A DNA stretch of 64,000 nucleotides, from NCBI GenBank assembly GCA_963931925.1, contig OZ007570.1:54159880-54223879 (forward strand), read 5' to 3'. The stretch is from Onchidella celtica. Its lineage: Eukaryota; Mollusca; Gastropoda; Systellommatophora; Onchidiidae. Shown here one piece after another: positions 46,170 to 59,151 of this stretch (positions are counted from its first letter, which is position 1; each line of letters begins with the position of its first letter). Below the pieces are notes generated by a model. That model saw nothing but the letters and a program-made list of their open reading frames with translations. It was not told where the DNA came from and made no database searches. The position numbers and the translations under genes are program-made.

Positions 46170-48480
46170 TACATACAAGAGCCAACAGTGAAAAATCTGG
46201 ATAAATGAACGTTTTACCACTTCAAGCTCACGTTACAAAGGGAAACTCCGAAAAAGGTCAAGAGAAGGCCTCGAAGTCCTCGGGATTCTGCGTGCTAAAA
46301 ACGAGCATTTGTCGAGGTATAAAACTGCCTGCTGATGAAGTAAAGGTGAAACATATTCAACTTGACAGATCTCAGGTGCACTGAAACGTTCTGGAATCTG
46401 TGCACCCGGCACTGCCTCCGCAAGGCTGGTAGCGATACATTCGTAGGGCGGAACCTGATGTTGTCTTCATGTCTTGTAAAGGTCAGTGAATCAGCAGTAC
46501 GTTCAGACAAGAGCACGCGATGCTCACTCCAAGAGGTCGGCCATCTCTGAGCTACTCGGATTTGAATCGGTAAATTCAACGATATATGCCTGAAGTTCAT
46601 CAAATTGGCAATGAGCGGCATGTTAATCTAGTTCTCAGGTGCCCAAAGGTACCACAACGGGCCCAGATACTCATCAGCGGTCGACGAGCTGGTAAACAGA
46701 TGTTACGCCCCCCTTTCAGATAATTTACCAGATCCCCTGTGCGCCTCTGTTTTTTCATATTTATTGACTGGCGCTCTGTGGAAAACCATATTACAATGTT
46801 TACTGAGCAGAACGGGTACAGATGAGTTGTGTGTCGAGCCTGCTGCGTTGTTAATATCACAAATTAAGCAAATTACTATAAACGAAAGTTAAGATAAGGT
46901 GTATTTTAGCAACAAAGCAAAAAGGTGGGTATCTAACACTTGAACGGGATCACAGCAGGTGTGCTATCCTTTCGTCATTCTGTACTCATTCGTTCATTCA
47001 AGGACGCATTCATTCATTTTGTCCGTCCACTGTTTATCCTTTCATTCTTCAGTCTGTCCATTCGTCATCCGCCTACCCTGCTTTCAACGTATCCACTCAA
47101 CAACTGGTTTCGTCCATCCATCGGTTCATCCACCAGTCCACCCACACATTTTATCCATTCTTTACTCACTCTATAAACAGCTTTTGTCTTCAAAGCCATC
47201 AAAGGCGTGTGCACGAGAGCGTCCTGTTTACAATGAGATCTCGTCCTGCGAAACAGTAACAAAGCTTCTATCGATCCTGTAATGTAAAGCTTGAACGGCG
47301 CTTTAAATTACTCAAAACGAAGCGAAATGGACTCGCGCTCCGTAGGAGCAACCACAAACCGAGCGTTATCAGGTGCATCAATTGTGCGCCCTACATTATT
47401 ATACAATATTATTATATTCTACTTTTCATAACCGCTATTCTCTTGTTCTTTCCTTGGCCGCAAAAAAAAAATAACTGTATTCATAGAATTTCTTATCACT
47501 CATTCTTTATGTAATTTTCTAATGCTTATGCTAGCGATTTTTCATTTGCTTTTGATATATTAACAGAAACCTGATCTTAAAGCTATTTTCTTGACACAAT
47601 TTTATGTCATACTGGTGGTCATTTTTATTCCTTTGTTGGGGCGCTTGACCCGGTTGTGAAAGATTCTTTAGGCTGGAAAAAGGCAATTGCAGTTCATGGG
47701 ACTTCTGAATCGACACAAAGGTCTTAAACATCTTGCTCTAACTGGAAAAATAGACGGCAAGACAAGCTGAGGTAGGTAGACAAAGAATAACATATTTGGA
47801 GTTTGAACAAATGGGCGACGGGGAAAAAGCCAGGACAATATGGGCTTTTTGAGAGCATCCGAGCGGTGGAATGAGTGGCGAACCATGATCGTCGATTTCT
47901 GTTCCAGATCCGGCACTTGAAGAAGAAGAAGATCATCATCATTAGCATTACTCAATTTATTTAATACACTTCCAACTGGATGAAGCTAGTAAATATACAG
48001 TTCCAAGTAGACTTGAGCTCAGTACTTCCTGATTTCTCAAATTGAGTGGGGTTAGAATTAGAAGGGATTTCAGTGCCATTTACCTTTGACAAAACATCAT
48101 TCCAGTAAAAATCGAATTCAATATTTTAATGATTTACCCGAAGAGTTGATGTCAGTGCAAACTTTCTTAAATTCGATTGGTTTGGGTTGGGTTTTTTTTT
48201 TCGGGGGGTGGGGGGGGGGGAGTGTTAAGTTGTCAAATGGCACTCAGATCCCTCCTACATCTGACCCTCTCAGTTCGAGTCAGACTAGATTTTCCTACAA
48301 CACAGGAGTGATGCGTTCGATTCGAATCGTAGTCGGGGCGAAGTCTGATTTACCAATTTGTTTGTTCGCATTTATTGATTGATTTGTTTGTTCGCACTTA
48401 TGGAGACAGTGGTGACCAGGACGCACATGCTGTAAAACTGGCGATGAGTGAGCTGTCCGCATAAGAGGTGGAACAGACAA
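46170..48480. other. No gene recognised
   Basis: It contains the CATT/CATC stretch (46975-47165), a T9/G-rich tract near 48192-48222 and otherwise unique-looking sequence. The 108-codon - strand frame at 46295-46621 has no motif. Confidence 0.5.
46975..47165. repeat. CATT/CATC degenerate simple sequence
   Basis: Degenerate CATTCATTC and CCATCC units, similar in character to 11395-11870. Confidence 0.75.
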
Positions 48481-48628
48481 AGGCTGGTGCAGGCGCCAGA
48501 CTGGTGGGCAGTGCTTACTGTTGTGTTGCTGTGAAACAAAATTTGCTGTGGGCAGTGCCTATTGTGTATTTGTGTGAAGCAAAAATTTATGGACGGCGAG
48601 CCACCAGTCTGGCCCCTTCGCCAGCCTT
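48481..48628. mobile_element. Short foldback MITE (GGCTGGTGCAGGCGCC family), complete copy
   Basis: The termini AGGCTGGTGCAGGCGCCAGA and the complement of CTGGCCCCTTCGCCAGCCT form ~27-bp inverted repeats. The interior has two similar blocks (GGGCAGTGCTTACTGTTGTG and GGGCAGTGCCTATTGTGTAT), suggesting an internal duplication. Related half-elements lie at 9281-9347 and 13074-13164. No coding potential. Confidence 0.65.
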
Positions 48629-48945
48629 GATTTGTTTCACTCCTAAGAATGTATCTTGTTTCCACAGCATCGTTCCCCCGGACCAACACTAGCAGTACCA
48701 GACACGTCTTCTCTGACAAATGCCAGACAATCACGAAGAACAGCTGAATCATATTAAGGGGCCATTTCACCACAGGTCTTGCCGATAGTAGCCCACGGCA
48801 TCCCGAACATAATACATTTATCAGCATCAATAATGACCTCTCTGTTCAGATGTTAATATTCCCATCGAATACTGAATTCAGATGAATTTACTGTTAATAC
48901 AGCTTACTTTTATTGTGTGAATGATGGGGTGAAGGAACTAACTCT

Positions 48946-48966
48946 CTCCCCCCCCCCTCTCTCTCT

Positions 48967-48997
<31 letters not shown>

Positions 48998-49169
48998 CCC
49001 CCCCCCTTTCTCTCTCCCTCTCTCTCCCGCTCCCTCTCCCTCTCTCCCTCTCCCTCTCTCTCTCTCTCACTCTCTCCCATGGACGATTATCATGTGAATG
49101 AAAACCTTGTCATCATTTCATTATAAATGACACTATCTTCCCTCTTTCTTTATCACAGGTATCAGTCCA

Positions 49170-49209
<40 letters not shown>

Positions 49210-49210
49210 A
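48946..49210. repeat. CT-rich microsatellite cluster with near-duplicated flanks
   Basis: CT/CCCT tracts at 48946-49078 and 49171-49209. Each is followed by similar sequence (GATTATCATGTGAATGAAAA versus GATTATTATCCTGTGAATGA, then CATTGTCATTTCATTAT), so the tract plus its flank was duplicated (~125-bp period). Confidence 0.85.
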
Positions 49211-49649
49211 AAGATTATTATCCTGTGAATGAGAACATTGTCATTTCATTATATATATGACGCTTTCTTCCCTTTTTCATTATTACTAGTATCAGTCCCT
49301 CACTTTCTCTGACTTCGTCTCTCCCAGCCTAATCTCCTGGTCTCATGAAACAGCACAGTGTATGGAGATCCAAACAGTTTACACTATGCATGACAACTTG
49401 ATAGAAATCTCAACGCTTCAGTGCGAAACTGTCCGACTTGCGTCGTAGCACGCAGAACAAAACCAAATCATTTCATGATACTACCCTTGTACGATACTGT
49501 TAAATAAACACACTGGCTATTATTTTTCTGATGAAAATTTATTTGAACGATTAAAAAAAAACTTGTAAAATCTAAAGAGGTTGCATGAAATGCTCAGCTA
49601 GCAAATTCGTTGGCTCACATTCATAGCGGATAAACTGTTCATCATAGTC

Positions 49650-49831
49650 GGCACGGTGGTCCCGTGGTTAGTGCATTTAACATGGATGCGAGGGTCAGTG
49701 GGATCGAATTCCATTCAGATTTGCCATTATTTCTAGCTATGTTTTTGCGTCACTCGTTCGTCGGAGGCTTCGTGGGGGCCCAGGCAACATCTCTGAGATA
49801 GAAACGGGGGTGGACCCCAACTAAAAAAAAA
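49650..49831 (+). mobile_element. tRNA-derived SINE-like element
   Basis: The head GCACGGTGGTCCCGTGGTTA followed by GGGATCGAATTCC has A-box and B-box character and ~60-bp spacing. The segment ends in an A-run (CTAAAAAAAAACCC). It resembles the 20734 SINE in its CACGGTGGTC start but not in its body. Boundaries are approximate and no target-site duplication was found. Confidence 0.5.
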
Positions 49832-50069
49832 CCCAGACACCTCAAAATGGTTCGCTCTGATATCTAATTTATCGCGGTGGAGGAAAACAGCGACATTGAT
49901 ACGACCATATAACAGGATCACAAGTGCAGACAGAGGATGGAGTCAGAAAGCCAAATTTGTATTGTACGCGCGAGAGTATGAGAGCATGGTGATTTGAGAT
50001 TGTAGAAGAAGCATGAGCTTTTCAAGAGGTATTGCTTTACACAGCAACAGCAGAAGCAGCAGCTTTAAA

Positions 50070-50368
50070 TACTGCCGTGCAGAGGTTTGGTGAGCCCTGG
50101 GCTATAATCCCCTTGATTGTATGCCCTAAGACTTAAATATCGGGCTTAAGTTAGTACTGAGAAATGTACCACTAACAACAGGTTATCTACTCTGGTCTCG
50201 CTTAAAAACACGGATCCACATTCACACCAGCTTGTGGGACTGTAGAGCAGCTTGCACATCAAAGTTAACAGCGATAATTTCAAAAAATGTATTTTAATTT
50301 CACTCTTTAATTGGATGCCCCCTGAAATGGATACTCCCCCGTGTGCTCCCCTTCTCTGCATGCCACTG
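50070..50368. mobile_element. hAT-type MITE (CAGTGGCGTGCAG family), third copy, enlarged
   Basis: It starts CTGCCGTGCAGAGGTTTGG and ends TCTGCATGCCACTG. It shares the interior words GTATGCCCTAAGACTTAA and CCTGAAATGGATAC. It is about 130 bp longer than the other copies because of extra sequence around 50150-50280, probably an insertion. Imperfect 8-bp flanks GCTTTAAA/GTTTCAAA fit a decayed target duplication. Confidence 0.6.
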
Positions 50369-51989
50369 GTTTCAAATGCTAGACCTCTGTATAACGATCA
50401 CTGTTAGTGTCACTACTGCAGCTGCTACCACACCACTGACACAGGTACCGTACTATATATTGCTGCTGCTCAAAGCATAAATAACTAACTTGCATCTGTT
50501 TGCACTATCTCTGTCACACCAGTATAAATGCTACTCATATCGCAGCTGCTACCCTTACCAATACCACCACAATACCGTTTGTAACTGATACGATTCACCA
50601 GTACATTTTTGCACGTATTAGCATGAATAAGCTAGAACTCTGCTTTGTATTATTTTTATAACTGTAGCTTCTCTTTTAGTTTACACTATGGGCATACATA
50701 TTGGCCCAAACCCACCGACCTGAATGTCAAACTCTATGGTGCTCTGCCAGAACTGCAGAAAACCGTAGATTTTCTTAAAAGAACAAATCTGCAGATTTAG
50801 ACTGGTGAACGAAAGAAGAAGAAGAAGTAGTTTACACTGTTAACAACCACTGCTGTTGTTCATGAATTCTCATGAATGTTAACGACTATTTTGACTGCAG
50901 TTGTTCTCTTTGACTATTGCCATCTCTATATTCTTTACTGTGACCATTTGTTCGATGGCTTCTTCTCAGTCAGCAACACTACGTCATCTGACGAAGATTT
51001 CCTTAGCCTTGGTACGATTACCACAGGGATGGATTCCCTACATCAGTCCGACGACAGCGCGATGTCGAAACCAGCGGAGCTACGTAGGAACGATGATGTC
51101 ATTCTACCAGCAAACTTGACGTGAATCCTACATGACGCAATCCCGTGGGATGGCTAGCCAGGTTCACTAGTGATGCTGTTCGTATGAGGGGGTATGTTAC
51201 TACTACATCTACAACTCCCACTGCAAATACACTACGGCCGTTACTGCAGCAACCAGTAGACCGACAGCAACAAGCACTTTACCATAATTACCACTGTCAC
51301 AAATTAATGCCTTTGTTTCTACTAATATTGCTTCCTTTGTTCTGACAATACTGGTATTAATAAAATATCAAGGAATGAAAGAAAGAGATCAGACCTCCTT
51401 TGTTACTGTCAAATTTACATCATTTCATGAATTGCCTGCACTTTAAAAAAGATGAAGATGAAAAAAATAAAAGGCGTTCAATATTATCAGTTTCACAGTG
51501 ACAGCATACAGTTTTACAACCGCCGATACTGTCATCTACTGTCTTTCATCATTTTAACAAAAATAAATTGCGAATGAAACAAGTGGCTTACTAACTTCAC
51601 GATCTTATTTTACGTTACTTCATGAATTCCATGTTGTTGCAACATGAAGCTGCAGAAAAAGACCCCTCTACGGCCATTGGTATAACCAGCATGGCACCGA
51701 CTGATTTCTACTTTGGCTAAGCTTAGGCATACTAACTTCCTTTCAACGCATTAAAAAGAAGGAAGTGTATATTTAGGCCGAATACGGCCCATACAACTTG
51801 GTGCTGTGCTATTTGGACCGAATGTATTTTAGGCAAGGGAGTGTCAATTGCCACCGCGGAATGCGGTGTCCATTGTCGATTCAAGTGTGCATTGGAATGG
51901 TCACATGGACCTGGGGGCCTGGGGGTCTTGTCAGTTTGTATCAATGGGCGGTAGTCAGATTGACAACGACCACAACAAAAAACGAACGA

Positions 51990-53960
51990 ATCAAACAAAA
52001 CAAATGGTTAAGTTTTACGATCAACTTATCCATTCATGAATATTACTGCATGCACTATCAACCTGTGGTTGAAAAAAAAAATACACAGCTTTCAACATAA
52101 ACACTGACAGTTAATATGTCTACTTCAGTAGCAAGGGTACTGTTCCTTTCATCGCAGTAACAAATTTTTTTTAAAAACGAATAAAACAAATGGCTAAAAA
52201 AATCCATATCCTTTTACCAGTCTTACTGCATGCATTAACACCCTGGGGAAAAAACACGACTTTTAACGTAACCAGCATCATATTTTCAATTAACGTACAT
52301 TTCTAGTGCAGCTGGGCTATACCACCCCTTTTGTCGCATCAGCAAAATACAAACAAAAAACAAAAACGTATCAAACAAATGGCTAAACTTTACGATCAAT
52401 TTTATATCCTTTTATGAATGTTATACTGCATGCACGAACAATCTATGACCGAAAAAAACAAAAACATCACGGCTTTCAACATATCCAGTATCGCACTGCC
52501 AGGTAACGTACCCGGTACATTAATATTCTAATGTAGCTAGACTATTAGGCCTATTCATTTCTTCACATTTACACAAACAATGAAGAACTAACAAAACAAA
52601 TGGCTCACTAAACTTAACGATCAATGTTACACCCTTTTATGAATGCTACTGCTTGCAGTATAATACCTACGACTTACGATTTTAAAAAAAGTAATAATAC
52701 AACTAGCGTCACATTGTCAGTTAAATACACATCTCTTCTGTAGCTAGACTACTATATATATTCATTATATTGCATTTACAAAAACAACGAACGAATGAGA
52801 AACAATTGGCTTACGAACTTTCGCGATAAATTTTACAGCATGTCGGGAGTGTTACTGCAGGCACTGACAACTTACGCTGAAACAGTAAAAACCCAGCAAA
52901 ACGGTTCTCAGCATCATCAGCATATCACTGACAGCTAACGTACAGTACTGTAGCTAGGCTGCAAGGCCTATTTTCATTTCATCACATTAACAATCACAAA
53001 GAACGAATAAAACAAATGGTTTACTAAACGTTACAACCAATGTTACACCCTTTCATGAACGTTACTGTAAGCACTAACAAAGTAAGTTTAAAAAAAAAAA
53101 ATTCCAAAGTTTTCAGCATAACCAGCCTCACAGACAGTAAACATGAGTTTCTTCTGCAGCTCTCATTCCTTTCATAGCATTAACGAAAATGAAACAATAC
53201 AGCTTACTAAACTTAACGATCAATTTAACACCCTTTCACGATATTGCTGCAAGCACCAACAACCTACAGTTAAAAGCCTTGGTTTTCAACACCACCAGCG
53301 GCGCAGAAACAGTTACACAATACGTTTCTTCTGCGGCTGTCATTCCTTTCACAGAACAAAAATTAAGCAATGTGACTTACGACCAAACTTTACGACCAAT
53401 TTTACACCCTTTTCATGGACTACTACAAGTACTAACAGCGAAAAGATGAAAAAAAAAAAAAAAGAAATCAGTGGTTTTCAACATATTCAACCACAGAAAC
53501 AGTTACGGCAAAATACTTTTCTTCTGCAGTTATCATTCCTTCCATCGCAATGACAAAAATGAACCAGTATGACTTACTAAACTAAACTTGATCAATTTTA
53601 CACCTTTTCATGAAAGTTGCTGCAAGCACTACCTGCAATCAACCCATGACTGAAAGAAAAACGGTTTTGAACATTGCCAGCGTCAAAGAAACAGTTAACA
53701 TACGTTTCTTCTGCAGCTGTCATTCCTTTAAACAACACAAATGAAGCGAAAGAGCTTACTAAAACGTTTACGATCAAATTTACACACGTCCATGAAAGTT
53801 ACTGCAAACACTAGCAGCTTAAGGTAACAAAAACTCCGCCGTTTTCAGCATAACCAGCTTCGCAGAAACAGTTATCTTAAGTTTCTTGTGCAGCTATCAT
53901 TCCTTTCATCGCATAAACAAAAACCAAAACCATGTCTTCAATTAAATTTCGTTTCACTTT
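51990..53960. repeat. Diverged satellite array, ~175-220 bp period, about 10 units
   Basis: A recurring block (TTACTAAACTTTACGATCAA, then TTTACACCCTTTCATGAA, TTACTGCA-GCACTAACAAC, TTTTCAACAT, TTTCTTCTGCAGCTGTCATT, CCTTTCATCGCA) repeats with landmarks near 52000, 52188, 52375, 52597, 52804, 53014, 53200, 53375, 53569 and 53752. Neighbouring units differ substantially. Weaker units may extend left to ~51380. No conserved reading frame runs through the units. Confidence 0.8.
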
Positions 53961-53997
53961 ATTCTCAAAACTTTCACTCCTTTCGATTGTTTACCGT

Positions 53998-54186
53998 TAA
54001 CCCTTTTACGCTCCGCCACAAAACTGGGTTGATTCTGAGGGGGAGTGAAAGCCGAAGGTCATTAAGAAGTCGCGTAACGTTTCATGGGTTCATGTTCAGC
54101 AAGTACTCACCAGTAAAAATGGTATATCCACAGATGAGTCAAATTCTCCGAATTTCACGAGTGTATCAAAGCACTGAAGGGTTGAT
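53998..54186. mobile_element. Possible piggyBac-type MITE
   Basis: TTAACCCTTTTACGCTCC on the left and CAAAGCACTGAAGGGTTGA on the right fit a TTAA-CCCTTT terminus with one mutated flank. The right end recurs at 56642-56656 (CAAAGCACTAAAGGGTTAA), which supports a mobile family. It borders the end of the ~190-bp satellite. Confidence 0.4.
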
Positions 54187-54189
54187 AAT

Positions 54190-57100
54190 TCCAAAGAAAT
54201 GAAAATAACAGTGGTGACTTTAATTGGCGCTAAGAGGCGTTTCTGTACTTTCCTTCCTTCCTTCCTATTCTTTCTCCCTGTGCCAGATTTTGTCTTCTCT
54301 TTCCGACTCGCACACAACCCGCGCGATTGATTGGAACCACAAAACTCTCGCATGCACACGCGACACAAATAGAATCCCTGCGGTGGTTGTTATGATTACT
54401 GAGTAGTCGATTCCCTGGCTCTGGCCCCACTGTTATAGCAGCGAATCCTGGAGATGGAGTATAACAATGTTTGAGGAAGAATTCAGGCTCTCGGGCTTCA
54501 CACATAATTTTAGTCTTTGAACTTTCCAGTGTACACATTAGCCTGCGATTAGCCGACTAAACTATTCCGATATATTTACTGTAAACAATTACGCGTAGAT
54601 ATGGTAAATGAGCTCCTTATGTTTCTTGCAAAATTTAACTTGGTAACCAGCTTTGATTGGCCAATTTTATCTTTCAGAGCGAACAAATCTGGCTCAGAGA
54701 AAAGTAGCTAGTAAGAAAGTCTGATTAGTGGGAGAGATAAACTTTTAACTTCGCCAACAGAATTAAGAAAATGTATATAAAATGGCCATTAACTCTGAAT
54801 TTCAGTATTCACCGAGGATTTTATGTTCATCTCACGAAATGATAATATTTATATTGTATAATATATATTATTCGCACCTGCATAATGTATCCCGATAATA
54901 TAGGACATGCCAACCTGCTGCAGCCAGGTACACACGGCAGGATCCAAAGTTAGGCTTTTACCTCAAATATTCAAGGACTTCCCCGTTCTGCCACTGTTCG
55001 TTTAGACTGACCACTGAAAAATATCTTCGCTCATCACTGGAAAAAGTATTGATGATTGATGATGCATGACGTCATCGGGTAGAATCACAAAAAAAGCAAA
55101 AATCAGGGACTTTCAAATCTTCGTACATTTCTTTCCTCCATGAAACGAATTAGAGGAAGCCCAGCATGACAGCGCGACCCAGCACGGGTCATGCGTAGAA
55201 CGGAAATGACGTTACTCGCCGCCGGTTGTCAACACTCCATCAACATACAAACTGTCACAAAATACAGCTGTTGATATATAATTTGGCTATGAATTTGGTG
55301 AATTTTTACAGCATTTCTTTGCAGGCTGGAAATTTTTGTTCATATCATGGTAATGTAAAATTTTATCCTGAACGTAGGTAAAAACAATGTTTAAAAAAGA
55401 GAGAAAAGGACTTTCAGGCAGTGGGGAAAAATAATGTGAATAGATAAATGGGAGATTTCATTGTATAGGTGACGTCACCTCGTCAATGCCAAATTGAAAT
55501 AAGAGAAGATGGAGAACTCCGATGCATTTGTCTAAAATGTTGTTGTTTTATGTTGCTGCTGGTGTCGTTTCGTTATTGTTGTTATCGTCGCCGTTGTTTT
55601 GTTGTTGTTGTTGTTGATGGTGGTGGTGGGGTTGTTCCCAACCAGCAACCCTACAGAAGTCCAAGTCGTAGAACTGACTGTCTAGTTTGCACATAGTATG
55701 TTCAAGTTCCTACGCATGTCCATTGGTTACGATATCCTGCCTATGTCAGTTTGATGTTGGGAACCAGATCCAACAGTTATTCTGCCAGTCTTACGGAAAT
55801 TACATCGGATTGTCGAAGGACTGCTGGCTGTGTGTCGTCGTTATTGTTATTAAATTGAAGCATTTTAAATATTTCCCATATTCAATGGACAGTACTTGCC
55901 GTTTACCTTCATGCAAGATAAGACAACGATCCAAAAATGATAATTATAAATCTGTACTAAAAGCCCAACTTCTGGTCAAGTCCACATTCTTGCAAAATGC
56001 ACAAACGTTCAGAAATCCATAACAGTGTGGACATAAAATAGACTGTGCCATACAGCCGATTCAGTTTTAGTTGCTGAATCCTGTTCTTGTTTGTACAGAC
56101 AGTGAGTTAGTGATGTGGAGAGGGTGGAGCCCGTACGTTAACACTCTGGCTGCCATGATTCCATATATCTGGAGCACTTCCTCATATTCTCAGTGAATAT
56201 TTTTTTTCCTGATAAATACTTATGTTACTAGACGCTGTTGTTTTTGTCGTTGTCGTTGTCTTTGCAATCACCTCACGATTTTCAATCAATTTTTGTTAAA
56301 GGGGGGGGGGGGGCAACCAAAAGGTACATGTCGATGTTAAGGATATTGATGTTTGAACCGTGTAAAGAGCATTTTGGGTAGTATTTGTTTCGTCAGAGAC
56401 ATGATTTTTTTACTGTCTGACAATTTACAGGGCTGAAGAAAAAAAAAGTGAATAAAACCAAACTTTTGAATTCATTACCGTGATTGAAAAGCCCACATAC
56501 ACTCTCCGCAGCACCCCCCTCTCCCATGTGCGGTTTTCGTTCGTTTGAGGCACTCCACGCCCACCCCGCTGCTCCTACAGGGCGTACAAACTTTATTAAT
56601 GACCATAATTTCAGAATTTTGTGGACAAGGGAATCTCTGTCAAAGCACTAAAGGGTTAAATTAACTCATGATTCTGTCTTCAGTGGGTGCATCCGTGCTG
56701 TATGAATGGGCTGGAGAAAGGCGATAAATGTAGAGAGATGGGGGCGTTGCTTCACCATAAGCCATCCATTCATTTTGAATGTGGACGTCGTGCTGCATTT
56801 ATACTGGACAGCCCGTCTTCCAGCCTGATCTCTATTGTACTTTTCACAGACAACGGGTTCAGAAATACATTACGTATCGAATACTGCGCACGCACAGAAC
56901 TGTTCATTGTTTCACACGTGCCCTCTCTCCCTCTCCATCTCTCCTTCTCTCCCTCCCTCCCTCTCTCTGTGCCGTGTCTTGGACAGGGTGCGCACCAGGC
57001 TGCCAAGCCATACGCCAACACGAGCGCACGTGCCGCGGGTTGTGGTTGAGAAGTAAAAACAGTTTCACTGCAGGGCGCTGGTGCTCGCCGAGTATTCGAT

Positions 57101-57380
57101 ATTGGATACTCTTTTCTCTGAACCGTCCGAAGCTCGCCTCTAGCGTGTGTTTCGGCGTTCACCTCTTCTTACCTGTTGTCTGTTGTGATATGAAAGCTTT
57201 CCGAATTATCAGTGTGCTTTCCATCTGATACGATGCTATGATGGCTGTGTGATAATTATGTATGCCCTCTCGAGTGGCACTAAAGAGAAATGTATTAGAT
57301 TTTCGCGGTCCTTATTTGACTCAATTACAATTTTCATCTGAATCAAAATAACTACGCACAATAATGTATTTTTGTATTTG
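54190..57380. other. No gene recognised
   Basis: AT-rich with a GTT/GGT tract (55600-55630), a G13-class run (56300-56313), a CT-rich stretch (56925-56970) and the piggyBac-like end at 56642-56656. Overlapping frames at 56687-57228 lack conserved motifs. Confidence 0.5.
55634..55760. repeat. Inverted-repeat-bounded segment
   Basis: GTTCCCAAC at the left and GTTGGGAAC at the right are perfect complements about 110 bp apart. Inside, ACCCTACAGAAGTCC and TTCCTACGCATGTCC resemble parts of 62740-62880 and 51000-51140 (CTACGTCA / CCTACATGACG words). A decayed foldback is possible. Confidence 0.3.
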
Positions 57381-57500
57381 CAGGCCTATTTTGTATACTT
57401 CTTTCATCCCATTTGGGAAATTTGCCTCAGTGCCATTGTACCCAGTTACAACTGGAGCAGGCACGTCATCACCACAGTGCAGCGCCGGTCGGTGATTTGG
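57380..57500 (-). repeat. Family A copy, reverse orientation
   Basis: Read on the - strand it gives CCGACCGGCGCTGCACTG, then GACGTGCCTGCTCCAG, AACTGGG, CAATGGCACTGAGGCAAAT and AAAGAAGTATAC. This is the best-preserved of the three copies by eye. A G-rich tract (GGGGGGGTGGGG) lies beside it on the + strand. Confidence 0.6.
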
Positions 57501-57837
57501 GGGGGTGGGGGGGGGTGATAGGGATAATTTTTTATTTAACTTTGCCCGGGCAAAATTTATTTCATACTCTCAAGAATTTGACACATTATTCTCTGTAACC
57601 GAATTTACAATTGACTTTTTTTGCTGTTTTTTTTTGTATTGTTTTTTTTTTTAGGTTTTTTTTTTTTTAATTTTTGGCGACCAATTTGGGACCATGTTGC
57701 CAATGAAAAGGTTACTGGGACCAGCTGGTAACACTTAACCCTAACCTCTACGCCCCTAAAACTTGCCGGAAAATTCACTGACCTGACAAAACTTAAGTTT
57801 TGACCAATCGGCCAAATCACTGTATTAACCTCGATAA

Positions 57838-58035
57838 ATGATGATAATGGTAATGATGATGCTGAAACGACGACTGCTACTGCTAGTAATAATATTAATA
57901 CGACGACGTCGACAATGATGTTGATGATGGCGGTGGTAATCATGATGATGACGAGGAAGACGAAATGATGGCGATGATAGTAGCGATGATGATCACGACG
58001 ACAATTAATACTACGACTACAAGGACGTCGACGAT
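57838..58035. repeat. GAT/ATG/GAC trinucleotide-rich tract
   Basis: Long run of degenerate GATGAT, GATAAT and GACGACG triplets with an internal near-repeat (AATAYTACGAC and ACGTCGACRATGATG at ~57895 and ~58005). No coding signal. Confidence 0.75.
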
Positions 58036-58175
58036 GATGGTCATAACAGCAACATTTATAATAAGATGAATAAGAAAGATGGTACTAAAACCTATGTTAT
58101 TTTATCTGTGACAATGTGACGCCCGACATTGTGTCGGCATAAACATTACAAAGCTGAACGTAACACACGACTTAA

Positions 58176-58217
58176 ACCAACCAATGTTGCACCCAGACCA
58201 ACCAATGTTGCACCCAG
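58176..58217. repeat. 21-bp tandem duplication
   Basis: The unit ACCAACCAATGTTGCACCCA plus G occurs twice in a row without mismatch. Confidence 0.85.
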
Positions 58218-58982
58218 CTGAACGCTGTTTAATTCAACAAAGTCAGACATTCTCCCTATAGTATATAATGCGTGTGTAAAGTCTATTCGTCAATCTTGCC
58301 TTAAAGATTTTTAAAAAATTGAAAGATATCCAAATTGTATCCTGTTAATTTTATGCAGCCTATTTCCTTTCCACTCAACAAATTAGCAAGGAAACGCGGT
58401 CTCACAATATGTACTCGATACTTAAAAATCAAGGGATTACTTCTAATGGTACAATTACGGTATCGCCCCAACACTAAGGATGATATCGTAAAGCAGAAGC
58501 TGCACACGACCAAGCACAAAAAGATGGAGTAAAAGACGAATTAACGAAAAGAAAAAGAGGACAGGAAAGGTAGGCAAGTTGTACAGTGACATGGCAAAGA
58601 ACTGAAAAAGAAAATAGTGGGTGTTCTGGAACAGGTGAAGCACACGGACATATCACAAATGAAAAAGAAAGAACAGAATAAATTCGAGAAAAGTGGCCGA
58701 AATTCGAGGTCAATGTCTCTTGGGAGAACTATTACCACGGATCGCGGAAAACTAGGCCAAGTGAGATGGGGGTTGGGAAGATATGGCACCGTTTGTTGCC
58801 AGTTAAAAGCTTACATAATTTTGAGGAGTAAATAGAGGTATGACAGATCCTGTCTCTATTACTGGGATTGCAAGGCTCTGCGTTGAAAGATTATGCCAGG
58901 TCGTGATTGGTTTTTAAAGAGTAGGTCGTGATGGTATTAGTGATAACGTCGTTCGTACACAATGTGATAGAGGTAATAAACA

Positions 58983-59151
58983 CAGTGGCGTGCAGCGGTT
59001 TGGTGATGCCTCGCATGTCCGTGGCCAACCCCTTCATTGTATGCCCCAAGACTCAACTATAGGACCCAGACACTTTTATTGAAACCCCCCTGAAATGGAT
59101 GCCCGGGGCAGGGGCCGACGCCACCTCTGCACCCCTTTCTGCACGCCACTT
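58983..59151. mobile_element. hAT-type MITE (CAGTGGCGTGCAG family) with target-site duplication
   Basis: The termini are CAGTGGCGTGCAGCGGTTTG and CTTTCTGCACGCCACT. AATAAACA flanks both sides (58975-58982; 59152-59159), an 8-bp duplication as made by hAT transposases. The last base of the right terminus would be T instead of G. Internal shared words are GTATGCCCCAAGACTCAA and TGAAATGGATGCC. Two further copies lie at 17543 and 50070. Confidence 0.75.

Noticed and set aside
48300..48350. tRNA-like B-box (GTTCGATTCGAATC)
   Set aside because: No A-box at proper spacing and no cloverleaf.
50801..50830. GAAGAAGAAGAAG tract as a coding Glu/Lys run
   Set aside because: Short trinucleotide repeat in stop-containing frames.
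56687..57228. Overlapping frames up to 149 codons on both strands
   Set aside because: The frames cross a CT-rich tract and show no domain; likely chance in a GC-richer stretch.
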